From Ruegeria lacuscaerulensis (GTDB lineage Bacteria > Pseudomonadota > Alphaproteobacteria > Rhodobacterales > Rhodobacteraceae): a DNA stretch of 64,000 nucleotides. The stretch lies in contig NZ_WQGO01000001.1 of the NCBI RefSeq assembly GCF_013034685.1, positions 744,001 through 808,000 of the forward strand, written 5' to 3'. The notes below the pieces were generated by a model. It ran no database searches. It was not told the DNA's origin and saw only the letters and a program-made list of their open reading frames with translations. Made by a program: the position numbers and the translations under genes. Below are positions 27,552 through 35,617 of the stretch, piece by piece (within the stretch, counting starts at the first letter, position 1; each line of letters starts with the position of its first letter).

Positions 27552-28183
27552 GAAACGCGGATCTCAGTCGCAAAGTCTTCGCCCACCAGCGGGATATCGT
27601 TTTCCTCAAGATCATAATCGGCATCCAATGTCAGAAGGAACGCCCGCATCTGCGCAAGCTGGCCGTCAATATCCGGCACGATCTTTTCGATGTTGCACGA
27701 TATATTGCCCGTGACCGTCACAGGGCGTGTCACTTCGTAGGCGGTGTAGTAGGTCTCGTCGAACGCTTTGGCAGAAAGCGCAGATGCCGCCACTGGTGCG
27801 CCCTCAACCGCCCTCAGGTGGGTCGAGACGATGCGGCCATTTTCGGTGGTGGCCGTGGGCTCTGCCGGACCCGACAAAGGTACGATGCGCCCCTCGGACC
27901 AAAGAACCAGATCACCGTTGTAGCCTTCCAGCCATTGGGCGTCGAACCCGGCCAAAAACGCCTGCTCGCTGTCGCTCAGCAGACCATCACCATCTTGATC
28001 CAGCTTTCTGTCTTCAAGCTCGAACAGGGAATACAGCTCATCATAGGCCCAAGTGACGCGCACATGGGTCAGGTTGCCCGCGTCATCCACGATAAACTCC
28101 AGCCCCGTGTCGATGAAAACATGAGGGTGGGCCAATGCCGGGATCGGCAGGCAACAGGTCAACAAGGAGATCAACAAACGCAT
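27536..28183 (-). CDS. DUF1007 periplasmic protein, partner of the NicO transporter
   Basis: The protein has 215 residues from the ATG at 28183. A signal peptide (MRLLISLLTC... ending PALA) is followed by 'HPHVFIDTGLEF', which starts the mature DUF1007 protein with two His available for metal. Residues 62-73, 'DQDGDGLLSDSE', look like a canonical EF-hand calcium loop. DUF1007 proteins occur next to NicO-type transporters and probably handle metal in the periplasm; this is inference from context. Confidence 0.85.
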   Translation of the reverse strand: MRLLISLLTCCLPIPALAHPHVFIDTGLEFIVDDAGNLTHVRVTWAYDELYSLFELEDRKLDQDGDGLLSDSEQAFLAGFDAQWLEGYNGDLVLWSEGRIVPLSGPAEPTATTENGRIVSTHLRAVEGAPVAASALSAKAFDETYYTAYEVTRPVTVTGNISCNIEKIVPDIDGQLAQMRAFLLTLDADYDLEENDIPLVGEDFATEIRVSCPST

Positions 28184-28255
28184 GATCGGAAGATAGGGCC
28201 TTGTACCCGCCGCGACAATGCACATTCAAGCCAACGCGCAGAAACCGGCCCACCT

Positions 28256-29074
28256 TCAGGCCCGAGGAAACAGAACCAGTGTTTGCAGGGCCGTGCCCAC
28301 GGGGCCTTGGGTGTCGAACAAAACCGACTGCGACATGCCGATACCCGATGGCTGCCAATGGCAGACCGACTCTGACGCCAGCCAGTCCGAGACCGGTTCG
28401 CGGTGGATTTGAACCGTCAGGTCAGTGTTCATGAAGCCCATCTCGGTTGTCGGCGCGTTCCACGAAATACCGTTGCCGCAATCGGCCAGCGGACAGAGCG
28501 CCTGGATAGGAGATTGCACTTCGTCCGCCAACAGCGGCGGCGTCCGCATCCATATGGTTTTGGGCCCCGGGCCCTGATTGCCGCCTTTGGGGTAGAGGAT
28601 ATCGGAGTGATTGGCGAAACCGGGCAGGTTGTGGCGGGTCTCTCCAATCGGAAACGGCCCGGTCACTGCGTCCTCCAGCTGCGGCGGCGGCATGGTCACA
28701 TTCGCAACGGGGCCAAGGTCACGGCGCACCAGATGCATGGTCGTGGCCGTCGCGCAAAGCGTGTCGTCAAGATCATGCACCGTGACCCGCGTGGTCGCCA
28801 GTGTCTTGGTGTGGCGGGTCGTCTCGGCGGCGACACGCAGTCCGGCCAGCGGTAGCGGGCGCAACAAGTCTACTGACAGCCGGGTCAGCATCTTCTCGGG
28901 CCCGACCTCGGTTTCGGCTGCACGCACGATCAGTCCGCTGACGGGACCTGCATGGCAATGATCGGCGGACCAAGGTCCCCGAGCCGCGTCATTGCCCACA
29001 AATGCGCCATCCGGGCTGATGTGGAAATAGGCGGGTTGGCTCCCGTCGAGCTCTGCCTGCATACCGATGCTCAC
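28256..29074 (-). CDS. TesB-like acyl-CoA thioesterase (double hotdog)
   Basis: The protein has 272 residues. The N-terminal half has 'GNDAARGPWSADHCHAGPVSGL', a 4HBT-3-type substrate loop, and 'LSVDLLRPLPLAGLRV'. The second half repeats the fold with 'TEMGFMNTDLTVQIHREP'. It should hydrolyse acyl-CoA. It overlaps the acyl-CoA dehydrogenase stop by 4 bp, suggesting a shared role in fatty or branched acyl-CoA breakdown. The exact substrate is unknown. Confidence 0.8.
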   Translation of the reverse strand: MSIGMQAELDGSQPAYFHISPDGAFVGNDAARGPWSADHCHAGPVSGLIVRAAETEVGPEKMLTRLSVDLLRPLPLAGLRVAAETTRHTKTLATTRVTVHDLDDTLCATATTMHLVRRDLGPVANVTMPPPQLEDAVTGPFPIGETRHNLPGFANHSDILYPKGGNQGPGPKTIWMRTPPLLADEVQSPIQALCPLADCGNGISWNAPTTEMGFMNTDLTVQIHREPVSDWLASESVCHWQPSGIGMSQSVLFDTQGPVGTALQTLVLFPRA

Positions 29075-30306
29075 ACCTTTTCCTGCGTGTGTTTCTTCAA
29101 CTCGGCCCGCGCGACCTGACGGCGGTGCACTGCATCCGGCCCATCGGCCAGACGCAGCGTGCGCACGTGGGTCCAGGCCGTGGCCAACGGCGTATCCTGA
29201 CTGATCCCTTGCGCACCAAACATCTGGACCGCCTCGTCAATCACCTTCAACGCGACCCGAGGGGCCACGACCTTGATCTGGCTAATCCAAGGCGCCGCCG
29301 CCCGCGCATCGCCCTGATCCATGTACCACGCGGCCTTAAGGCACAGCAGGCGGGCCATCTCGATCTCCATCCGGCATTCGGCGATGATATCGAAATTCGC
29401 CCCAAGCTGCGCCAGTTTCTTGCCAAATGCCTCGCGCTGAAGCGACCTTTTGCACATCTGTTCCAGCGCGCTTTCTGCCTGACCGATGGCGCGCATGCAG
29501 TGGTGGATACGTCCCGGCCCCAGACGGCCCTGCGCGATCTCGAATCCACGCCCTTCGCCCAGCAGGATGTTTTCTGCAGGAACGCGCACATTGGTGAACC
29601 GGATATGCATATGCCCATGGGGCGCATCGTCATGGCCATAAACTTCCATCGGGCGCAGAACCTCGATCCCCGGCGTGTCGGCTGGCACGACGATCATCGA
29701 TTGACGCTGGTGCTTGGGCTGTTCCTCGCCTGCGGTCTTAACCATCACGATATAGACCTTGCAGCGCGGATCGCCCGCCCCCGACGACCACCACTTTTCG
29801 CCGTTCAGAACATAGTCGTCCCCGTCCCGCACACAGGACATCGACACATTCGTGGCATCCGACGAGGCCACATCTGGTTCCGTCATCAGATAAGCCGAGC
29901 GAATCTGGCCGTCCAGCAGAGGCTTCAGCCACTGCTCTTTCATCTTGTCCGAGCCATAGCGTTCGAACACCTCCATGTTGCCGGTATCAGGCGCAGAGCA
30001 GTTGAACACCTCGGCCCCCAATGGAGTCTTGCCCATCTCTTCAGCGAAAAAGGCATATTCGACCGTGGTCAGCCCAATCCCCTTCTCGCTATCCGTCAGC
30101 CAGAAGTTCCACAGCCCCGCCGCCTTGGCCTTGGCTTTCAGACCTTCCAAAATCTCGACCTGTCTTTTAGTATATTGCCAGCGGTCGCCCTTGGCGATTT
30201 CGCCCTGATATTCTGCCTCCAGAGGCATCACCTCGTCACGGATCATCTCGACCACCCGTTGCAGCAGAGCGCGGTTTTCCTCGCGCAGGGTGAATGACAT
30301 GTTCAT
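29071..30306 (-). CDS. Acyl-CoA dehydrogenase family protein
   Basis: The protein has 411 residues. The acyl-CoA dehydrogenase N-terminal, middle and C-terminal domains are in order, with 'YLMTEPDVASSDATNVSMSC', 'YVLNGEKWWSSGAGDPRC' and 'FGAQGISQDTPLATAWTHVR'. It belongs with the larger ACAD10/11-like forms rather than short-chain enzymes. It is an FAD enzyme that makes a 2,3-double bond in acyl-CoA. The ATG at 30306 has AGGAGG upstream. The thioesterase gene follows with a 4-bp overlap. Confidence 0.92.
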   Translation of the reverse strand: MNMSFTLREENRALLQRVVEMIRDEVMPLEAEYQGEIAKGDRWQYTKRQVEILEGLKAKAKAAGLWNFWLTDSEKGIGLTTVEYAFFAEEMGKTPLGAEVFNCSAPDTGNMEVFERYGSDKMKEQWLKPLLDGQIRSAYLMTEPDVASSDATNVSMSCVRDGDDYVLNGEKWWSSGAGDPRCKVYIVMVKTAGEEQPKHQRQSMIVVPADTPGIEVLRPMEVYGHDDAPHGHMHIRFTNVRVPAENILLGEGRGFEIAQGRLGPGRIHHCMRAIGQAESALEQMCKRSLQREAFGKKLAQLGANFDIIAECRMEIEMARLLCLKAAWYMDQGDARAAAPWISQIKVVAPRVALKVIDEAVQMFGAQGISQDTPLATAWTHVRTLRLADGPDAVHRRQVARAELKKHTQEKV

Positions 30307-30430
30307 GGGCTTCCTCCTTGCACCCGGCAGACGGGCTTTACCTTCGGCCCGAGAATGACTTAGCTGCCGACATGATGTCCAGTTGGGTGACGAAACGTCA
30401 ACTCAATCAAATTAGTAGGTGGAGACAAAT

Positions 30431-31366
30431 ATGGCGCTGTTGATCGAAACCGGGTTAACCGGCTGGATGAGTGATGCGGATATCGCCCGTGACATTCGAG
30501 CTGTGGACCCTGATCTGGATGTGCGGACGCCCGATACGATCGGCGATGCGGATCAGATTACCATGGTGGCTGTGGCTGGACTGCGAGACGCGCGCTTAAA
30601 AGAATTGCCCAACCTTAAACTGGTGCAAAAGCTTGGTGCAGGGGTTGAAACGATTGTGGGCAACCCAAATCTGCCAGACCACGTCCGCGTCGCAAGGTTG
30701 AAACCGGATGCGCCCGCGCAAGGCATTGCCGAGTGGTTCGTGGCCTATGTTCTACGCCACCAGCGCCACATGCCTTTTTACGAAGCCGCCCAGACCCGAG
30801 CCGAATGGCTGCCAAAAGAGCCCGGCTATTCGCCCAATACCACGGTCGGCGTGCTGGGGCTGGGTCATATCGGGTCACGCAGCGCCCTGATGCTGCGCGC
30901 AATCGGCTTTCAGGTCCTGGGGTGGAGCCGCTCGCCCAAGGAAATTGACGGCGTAACCTGTTTGCACGGCGACGATACCCTACCCGAACTGCTGGGGCAA
31001 TGTGATCATGTCTGCGCGATCTTGCCCTCGACCCCTGAAACCAAGGGCCTGTTTGATGCCGACATGCTGGGGACTATGAAACCGCGTAGCCAGCTATTGA
31101 ATGCTGGACGCGGGGACTTGATCGACGAGGCGGCCCTGATTGACGCGCTGGATGTGGGCCGCCCGGCTCACGCGGTTCTGGACGTGACAAGCACCGAGCC
31201 GCTTCCGTCGCACAGCCCGCTCTGGTCCCATTCCGGTGTCACGATCACCCCGCATGTTTCCGGCTGGCATTTGGGCGACGCATTGGCTGACGTGGCCGAG
31301 AATTACCGGCGGCTGAATGCAGGATCGCCCCTGCTTCACGAGGTGGACCGCACACGCGGCTATTGA
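30431..31366 (+). CDS. D-2-hydroxyacid dehydrogenase (GhrA-like)
   Basis: The protein has 311 residues from the ATG at 30431, which has GGAG 8 nt upstream; a GTG four codons earlier is possible. The NAD(P) fold is 'VGVLGLGHIGSRSALMLRAI', and 'LLNAGRGDLIDEAAL' plus 'PHVSGWHLGDAL' carry the catalytic Arg and His. It resembles glyoxylate/hydroxypyruvate reductases. It diverges from the acyl-CoA dehydrogenase gene over a 124-bp spacer. Confidence 0.88.
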   Translation: MALLIETGLTGWMSDADIARDIRAVDPDLDVRTPDTIGDADQITMVAVAGLRDARLKELPNLKLVQKLGAGVETIVGNPNLPDHVRVARLKPDAPAQGIAEWFVAYVLRHQRHMPFYEAAQTRAEWLPKEPGYSPNTTVGVLGLGHIGSRSALMLRAIGFQVLGWSRSPKEIDGVTCLHGDDTLPELLGQCDHVCAILPSTPETKGLFDADMLGTMKPRSQLLNAGRGDLIDEAALIDALDVGRPAHAVLDVTSTEPLPSHSPLWSHSGVTITPHVSGWHLGDALADVAENYRRLNAGSPLLHEVDRTRGY

Positions 31367-31373
31367 TGGCGGT

Positions 31374-31730
31374 TCAAGGGGTCAAAATCCACTTGCCGTC
31401 CGCGCTGCGGCAACGCTGTGTGCCCACCTCACGCGTTTGATCAGTGCCGTCGGGCTGGATAAAGTGTTGCAGTTGCACGCAATTACCACGCACGCCTCGC
31501 ACCCGAATTGTGCCTTTGGACCCACTTTCGGGATTGCTCCAGCTTTGTTCGGCCCCTACTTGCGGCGTGCCGGATTCAAGCATCGCGTCTGCCGTCGCAT
31601 TGACGACTTTGAAATCGTCAGGGCTTAGCCCCATTTCTGCGATGATCCGCGACAATGGTTTCGCGTAGCTCAACGAGCCAGCGGTCAACGCCACCGCCAA
31701 AACCGTAGCTGAAATAATCCGGGCCATCAT
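31374..31730 (-). CDS. Small secreted protein resembling 17-kDa surface antigen C-terminus
   Basis: The protein has 118 residues from the ATG at 31730; a second ATG is next to it. It has a signal peptide (ARIISATVLAVALTAGSLSYA). The mature part has 'SWSNPESGSKGTIRVRG' and two Cys ('GNCVQLQHF', 'TQRCRSADG'), a pattern like the C-terminal region of rickettsial 17-kDa-type surface antigens. That likeness is weak and only from motif recall. It is convergent with the hydroxyacid dehydrogenase, 7 bp apart. Confidence 0.65.
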   Translation of the reverse strand: MMARIISATVLAVALTAGSLSYAKPLSRIIAEMGLSPDDFKVVNATADAMLESGTPQVGAEQSWSNPESGSKGTIRVRGVRGNCVQLQHFIQPDGTDQTREVGTQRCRSADGKWILTP

Positions 31731-32124
31731 GGCTGCCTCTTCTTTTTCGAAATGAATTTGCAATCAACACTATACAGGCTCTGACCTTGCGTCCAAGCCC
31801 CCGCCGCGACCATCAGTCAAACACAGCCGTCCCCGTCCCAAGGCATCGGAACCCTTCGCAATAGGTACGCCCCAAGTTCCAAAGCCGCTGCTTGGCTCAG
31901 GTCCAGAATTGCGCGCTCATCACCCTCACACTCCCTGCCCGCAAGCCGCACATTCCAGCTTTTCAGGACGTTTTTGATACCCGACCTTCTGGGACAAGTA
32001 GCGTAGCATGCCCATAACCCTGTAAAAACAGTGTGTTTCCGAGCGGTTTCTTTGGCGCAGGGCTTCACAGGATGAGTTGAATCTGATGAAATACGCGTAG
32101 TTTTTTAGCACTGGAGATTGTTCA
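31731..32124. other. Intergenic region between two small secreted-protein genes
   Basis: This is 394 bp between divergent genes. It contains a weak leftward GTG-started frame (31817-32068) with no Shine-Dalgarno and no recognisable protein, which I did not accept. Promoters for both neighbours are expected here, but I could not place them. The last 35 bp before 32125 are AT-rich, including TTTTTTAG. Confidence 0.4.
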
Positions 32125-32448
32125 ATGGTACTGCGTGGAACCCTGTTGGCGCTGGCCGCTGTCATCGGCTTGACGGCTTTTAACGCAACCCCTGTTGTCG
32201 CCAAGGAAGAGACCAAGTCCGTCTCGGTCTTCAGCCGTACCTGGGCGATCACGCAAGTCTCGGATGGTCCGGTCGTATATCGTGCGACGCGGGACAACAA
32301 TAACCTCAATCCGTTTGGCCCGCCGCCGCGACTGCGCACGCTACAGGCCATTGCGGCGATCCAGCAGGCCACCGGGTGCAAACCTATCGTGTCCAGCATG
32401 TATCAGAACATCTCGGGCCAGTTCTTTTCCCAAGTTAGCTGTAACTGA
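32125..32448 (+). CDS. Small secreted protein of unknown function
   Basis: The protein has 107 residues. A signal peptide (MVLRGTLLALAAVIGL... ending ATPVVA, cleavage near residue 26) leads to a short mature protein with a late Cys pair, 'ATGCKPIVSSMYQN' and final 'SQVSCN', likely a disulfide. 'RTLQAIAAIQQATGCK' is helical. I recognise no family. It stands alone, 54 bp before gap, in the same orientation. Confidence 0.7.
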   Translation: MVLRGTLLALAAVIGLTAFNATPVVAKEETKSVSVFSRTWAITQVSDGPVVYRATRDNNNLNPFGPPPRLRTLQAIAAIQQATGCKPIVSSMYQNISGQFFSQVSCN

Positions 32449-32502
32449 ACCCGGCACAAAACGGGCATTGAGGTCAACGCAACGCGCTGCCATAGCTTGC
32501 GC

Positions 32503-33489
32503 ATGAAACTTGCGATCAACGGATTCGGCCGCATTGGCCGCACGATCCTGCGGCAGCTGCTGGCCATGCCGCAGGACAATGGTATCGACCTGGTGCTGAT
32601 CAATGATATCGCACCGCTGGAGACCTGTGCCTATCTGTTCAAATATGACAGCACCTTTGGTCCGTATACGGGACAGGTAGAACAGGACGCCGCCCATTTG
32701 GTCGTGGACGGGCGCAGGATTCCGGTAACGCACAGCCCCGACCTGTCACGCGTTGATCTGACCGGTGTGGATGTTCTGATGGATTGCACCGGCGTTGCCC
32801 GAACTTCGGATGGGGCTGGTCAAGGGTTGGTGGCAGGTGCAGGCAAGGTCTTGATTTCGGGCCCATCACCTGCGACCGAAGTTACGATTGTTCTTGGAGC
32901 AAACGAAGATCAGCTTGGGTCTGCGCGCATCGTTTCGAATGCCTCGTGCACGACCAACGGGTTGGCGCCTCTGGTCAAGGTGCTGGACGAGATCGGCGGC
33001 GTCGTTTCCGGGCACATGACCACCATTCACTGTTATACCAACAGCCAGCCCATGGTGGACGCGCCCCGCGGTGATCTGACCCGGTCGCGGGCGGGGGCAC
33101 TGTCGATGGTTCCGACAACCACCAGCGCCATGCATCTGATCGACGAGGTTTTGCCCCATCTTGCAGGCCGTATCTCGGGCGCAGCGGTACGGGTTCCAAC
33201 GGCCAGCGTGTCAGCAGTCGATCTGATCGTGACGCTGGAACGCGGTATGTCGGCCGAAATTTTCGAAACAGCGCTGCGAGAGGTCGTGGCACAATCGCCG
33301 GTTCTGGGCTGGACGGATGAACCTCTGGTCTCATCGGATTTGCGCACGCGCCCCGAGTCTCTGGTGATCGCTGGCCCCGAGACGCGTCAAATCGGAGAAC
33401 ACCAGATCCGCGTATTCGGCTGGTACGATAATGAATGGGGATTTTCCGCCCGGATGCTGGATGTCGCGCAGCTAATGGCTGCAAGCTAA
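32503..33489 (+). CDS. gap: Glyceraldehyde-3-phosphate dehydrogenase, type I
   Basis: The protein has 328 residues from the ATG at 32503 (MKLAINGFGRIGRTIL); an upstream TTG is possible but not needed. The active site 'SNASCTTNGLAPLVKVL' holds the catalytic Cys, and 'VRVPTASVSAVDL' and 'WYDNEWGFSARMLD' are class-typical. It oxidises glyceraldehyde 3-phosphate with phosphate and NAD(P). It lies alone, without other glycolytic genes, so it may be one of several GAPDH copies in the genome. Confidence 0.95.
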   Translation: MKLAINGFGRIGRTILRQLLAMPQDNGIDLVLINDIAPLETCAYLFKYDSTFGPYTGQVEQDAAHLVVDGRRIPVTHSPDLSRVDLTGVDVLMDCTGVARTSDGAGQGLVAGAGKVLISGPSPATEVTIVLGANEDQLGSARIVSNASCTTNGLAPLVKVLDEIGGVVSGHMTTIHCYTNSQPMVDAPRGDLTRSRAGALSMVPTTTSAMHLIDEVLPHLAGRISGAAVRVPTASVSAVDLIVTLERGMSAEIFETALREVVAQSPVLGWTDEPLVSSDLRTRPESLVIAGPETRQIGEHQIRVFGWYDNEWGFSARMLDVAQLMAAS

Positions 33490-33814
33490 AAATCGCGGAC
33501 CAGCTACAGCACCCTCCGGGTCGCAGATCAACGTGACGCTGAAGAACACCCGCGCATTGAATTCACTTGGCGCTTTTGCGCGACCTGCCGCAATGCGGCC
33601 AAATATCAACAATTTAACGCGCCACTACCATTCAATACGGTCCTCCAGCACCATTGCGTAGGGTCCTGGCCACCACACCCGCCTGCAATTCCCAGTACAT
33701 ATTCGATAATTTCTTTCCCAACGCCGTGACTGATGATCTAACTGTTCAGAAAGAGCTGTCACCCTTCATAAGGCAGCAATATTGCGTTCGATTTTGGGCA
33801 GTTGGAGCCAACAG
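33490..33814. other. Intergenic spacer before tamA
   Basis: This is 325 bp without a gene I can support. It is less GC-rich than the flanks in its right half. It should hold the promoter of tamA-tamB. A small GCCGCA-TGCGGC palindrome is visible near its middle. No terminator with a U-tract follows gap. Confidence 0.4.
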
Positions 33815-35617
33815 ATGCAGGGAAGCAGGCTGCGCTTTTCTAAAACCTTGGTACTGGGCATCATGGCTGCCGCTATGCCGACCGGACTGTCCGCTCTGGA
33901 AACCTCGCTGGTCGCGCCAGGCGCTCCGCAAGAGTTGGTGGACCGGATCGAGGAGACATCTTCGGTTACCACCGCAGAATCCCGCGGGTTGGATACTCCG
34001 CTGGAAATCCTGTCCGCCGCACTGTCTGATTATCGGACTATCGTCCAGATCATGTATGATGAGGGTTATTTTAGCCCGGAAGTCAGCATCAAGCTAGATG
34101 GTCAGGAAGCAGCAGAGCTCAGCTCGCTCAGCGTCCCGGCCAAGATAGACCGCGCGGTGATTACCGTGGCAACGGGCCCCTCCTACCGTTTTGGCGAGGC
34201 GACCTTGCGACCGATTGCACCGGAAACCGTCTTGCCCGAGGATTTTGCGATTGGCAAACCAGCCTCGACCGGGGCCATCCAGCGGGCAGCCTCGGCCGGT
34301 GTTCAGGGCTGGCGCAACGTAGGTCATGCCAAGGCCGGTGTCGCCGGACAAAAAGTGATCGCACGCCACCCACAGGCCCGGCTGGACGCAGAGATCGACG
34401 TCGATCCCGGTCCGCGCCTGAGATTTGGCGAAATGTTCATTCTGGGTGATTCTGACGTCAAACACTCTTCGATCGAAAAGATCGCGGGTTTCCCCTCGGG
34501 TCAGGTCTATTCACCCGAAGAAATCCAGAAGGTCGGCACCCGATTGCGCAGGACCGGAACGTTCAATGTGGTCGCCATCGAGGAGCGTGAAACCCCGAAC
34601 GCCGACGGCACGTTGGATTTCGACGTCTATTTCGAAGACCTGCCCAAGCGCCGCCTGACGCTGGGTTTCGAAATAGCCTCGCGCGATGGGATCGACCTGA
34701 CCGCCACCTGGACACACCGCAACGTGTTCAAACGCGCCGAGCGTCTGCGTTTTGAAGCTGCATTGCGCAACATCGGTGGGTCCGAGGACTTGGATGGCCG
34801 GATCGGCTTGCGACTGGACCAGCCAGACCGGCTTGGCCCCGATGACAGCACCTTCTGGAATGCCCTGATCGACCGCCGCAATACGGACAACTACAGTGTG
34901 TCAATCACCTCGCTGGCATATGGTGCGCGCCGGACCTTCTCGGACCGGCTTTATGCCGAGGCTTCGGCAGGGTTTCAGTTGTCAAACGCGGACGATGCCT
35001 TCGGCGACGGACGCAAATTCAGGTATTTCATCCTTCCGTTCCGCGCCGAGTGGGATGAACGCGACAGCAAGGTCAGCGCCACGCGCGGGTTCTATCTGGA
35101 TGCGCAGGCTATGCCATTTGTTGGACTGTCAGGCACGGAAACAGGTGCCCGCTTCTTCGCGGATGCGCGCAGCTATACCAGCCTTGGAACCGACGGGCGC
35201 ATCGTGCTGGCGGGTCGGGTGCAAATCGGCTCAGTCATCGGCCCCTCGCTGGACGGTGTGACCCCGGACTTCCTGTTCTATTCTGGCGGTGCAGGCACTG
35301 TTCGCGGGCAGCCCTTTGAAAGCCTTGGTATCCCCGTCGGAGATGAGGTTGCAGGCGGCAAGTCGTTTTTGGGGCTTTCGGGCGAAGTTCGTGGTAAAAT
35401 CACCGATACTATCTCGTTGGTCGGGTTTTATGACTACGGGGCGGTCGATACGACGGTTTTTGTGACCAGCACGGCGAATTCCCATTCGGGGGCTGGTCTG
35501 GGGGTCAGGTACGATTTGGGCGGCTTTGGCCCGTTGCGGCTTGATCTGGCTGTGCCGGTTCAGGGTGACACGGGCAATGGTCTGCAATTCTATATCGGGA
35601 TCGGACAGGCATTTTGA
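33815..35617 (+). CDS. tamA: Autotransporter assembly outer-membrane protein TamA
   Basis: The protein has 600 residues from the ATG at 33815, with TTGGAG upstream. A signal peptide (about 1-27) precedes POTRA-like repeats up to about 250 (for example 'GEMFILGDSDVKHSSIEKIA', 'VYSPEEIQKVGTRLRRTG'). An Omp85-type beta-barrel follows, ending in 'GNGLQFYIGIGQAF' with a terminal Phe. With TamB it forms a bridge between membranes used in outer-membrane protein or lipid transport. It ends with the tamB start overlapping its stop. Confidence 0.92.
   Translation: MQGSRLRFSKTLVLGIMAAAMPTGLSALETSLVAPGAPQELVDRIEETSSVTTAESRGLDTPLEILSAALSDYRTIVQIMYDEGYFSPEVSIKLDGQEAAELSSLSVPAKIDRAVITVATGPSYRFGEATLRPIAPETVLPEDFAIGKPASTGAIQRAASAGVQGWRNVGHAKAGVAGQKVIARHPQARLDAEIDVDPGPRLRFGEMFILGDSDVKHSSIEKIAGFPSGQVYSPEEIQKVGTRLRRTGTFNVVAIEERETPNADGTLDFDVYFEDLPKRRLTLGFEIASRDGIDLTATWTHRNVFKRAERLRFEAALRNIGGSEDLDGRIGLRLDQPDRLGPDDSTFWNALIDRRNTDNYSVSITSLAYGARRTFSDRLYAEASAGFQLSNADDAFGDGRKFRYFILPFRAEWDERDSKVSATRGFYLDAQAMPFVGLSGTETGARFFADARSYTSLGTDGRIVLAGRVQIGSVIGPSLDGVTPDFLFYSGGAGTVRGQPFESLGIPVGDEVAGGKSFLGLSGEVRGKITDTISLVGFYDYGAVDTTVFVTSTANSHSGAGLGVRYDLGGFGPLRLDLAVPVQGDTGNGLQFYIGIGQAF

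Noticed and set aside
31817..32068. Leftward 83-codon frame
   Set aside because: It starts with GTG, has no Shine-Dalgarno sequence, and the product matches nothing I recognise.
33654..34097. Rightward frame of 147 codons overlapping the tamA start
   Set aside because: It runs across the well-supported TamA N-terminus in another phase and shows no domain.
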